DNA from: Bacillota bacterium
GTDB lineage: Bacteria; Bacillota; Dethiobacteria; DTU022
Assembly (NCBI GenBank): GCA_012510325.1
Contig: JAAZIG010000072.1
Coordinates: 1-6,237, forward strand
Reading direction: 5' to 3'
DNA length: 6,237 nucleotides
A program made the translations under genes and the position numbers. Shown here in pieces: positions 6,208 to 6,237 of the stretch (position 1 is the stretch's first letter; every line of letters begins with the position of its first letter). Under the pieces are notes generated by a model. That model worked only from the letters and a program-made list of their open reading frames with translations. It had not been told where the DNA came from and made no database searches.

Positions 6208-6237
6208 GTATAGGACAACTTTAAAGAAAACGGTGTA

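Larger units (their letters stand above)
5398..6237. repeat. Tandem array of composite repeats, at least four copies, running off the right edge
   Basis: The array has copies at 5409-5592, 5593-5770, 5771-5947 and 6023-6207, with core-to-core spacings of 175, 178 and 259 bp. Each copy contains, in order, hairpin A (GTGAGCC...GGCCCACTTT around a GGGACGGATCT loop), hairpin B (GAGTCA...TGACTC around GGGACGGTGACTT), a short linker (CCTGAAAGCAAGATCCGCC), a 28-bp core, the sequence TAAAACGTTGCTGCCGCATC, and a C-rich tail ending GGCTAGAAAAA. Copies 2 and 3 differ at only about nine positions by eye. No transposase gene is visible. The hairpins resemble REP elements that are moved in trans by RAYT/TnpA-REP (IS200-like) transposases in many bacteria; this link is inferred from the loop motif. 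The open frames here, for example minus-strand frames giving MRQQRFRCF, are translations of the repeat and not accepted as genes. Confidence 0.92.

Noticed and set aside
5398..6237. CRISPR array, because a 28-bp core recurs
   Set aside because: The sequence between the cores is itself repeated rather than unique spacers, and the period is about 178 bp or more.

Overview
The window holds the 5' part of a minus-strand operon (right to left, running off the left edge) and, to its right, a gene-free block of long tandem repeats. The genes are GC-rich, with good Shine-Dalgarno sequences and short overlaps. The proteins are typical of strict anaerobes that use flavin-based or NAD-linked redox complexes, most probably a clostridial Firmicute (Moorella/Desulfotomaculum/Pelotomaculum-like). 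This taxonomic guess is inference from protein style and repeat type, not from a marker gene.

Operon, in order of transcription: (1) a 249-aa protein made of two receiver domains with no output domain (4438-5187, minus); (2) after a 103-nt gap holding a perfect 12-bp inverted repeat, an 888-aa FdhA/NuoG-like iron-sulfur and molybdopterin-fold subunit with a probable TTG start (1668-4334, minus); (3) a NuoE/HydC-like [2Fe-2S] subunit overlapping it by 17 nt (1190-1684, minus); (4) a NuoF/HydB-like NADH- and FMN-binding subunit overlapping by 14 nt and cut by the window edge (1-1203, minus). Genes 2-4 have the subunit set of a soluble NADH-dependent EFG module like those in NAD-linked formate dehydrogenases, bifurcating [FeFe]-hydrogenases and complex I. 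Electrons would pass between NAD(H) at the FMN of NuoF, the [2Fe-2S] of NuoE, and the cluster chain of the large subunit.

The most notable point is in the large subunit. All the cluster cysteines of an NAD-linked formate dehydrogenase are present, but the Sec/Cys that binds Mo/W and the following catalytic His both align with tyrosine (Y350-Y351), and other active-site motifs and the C-terminal cofactor-binding region are altered. It is therefore unlikely to be an ordinary formate dehydrogenase. It is either a complex with another substrate or an electron-wiring or scaffold subunit whose catalytic site has been lost, as in NuoG. Its operon partner, an output-less double receiver whose first domain lacks the phospho-Asp, adds a possible phosphorylation-responsive control component.

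Right part: 5188-5397 is the leader of the operon, with a weak promoter candidate. From 5398 to the end are four copies of a roughly 178-bp composite repeat. Each copy has two hairpins with GGGACGG-type loops, a 28-bp core of the GTCATnCTGAG...GAAGnATCT family, and a C-rich tail. A 74-bp insertion before copy 4 carries a related palindrome in the opposite orientation. I see no convincing gene there; the open frames are repeat translations.
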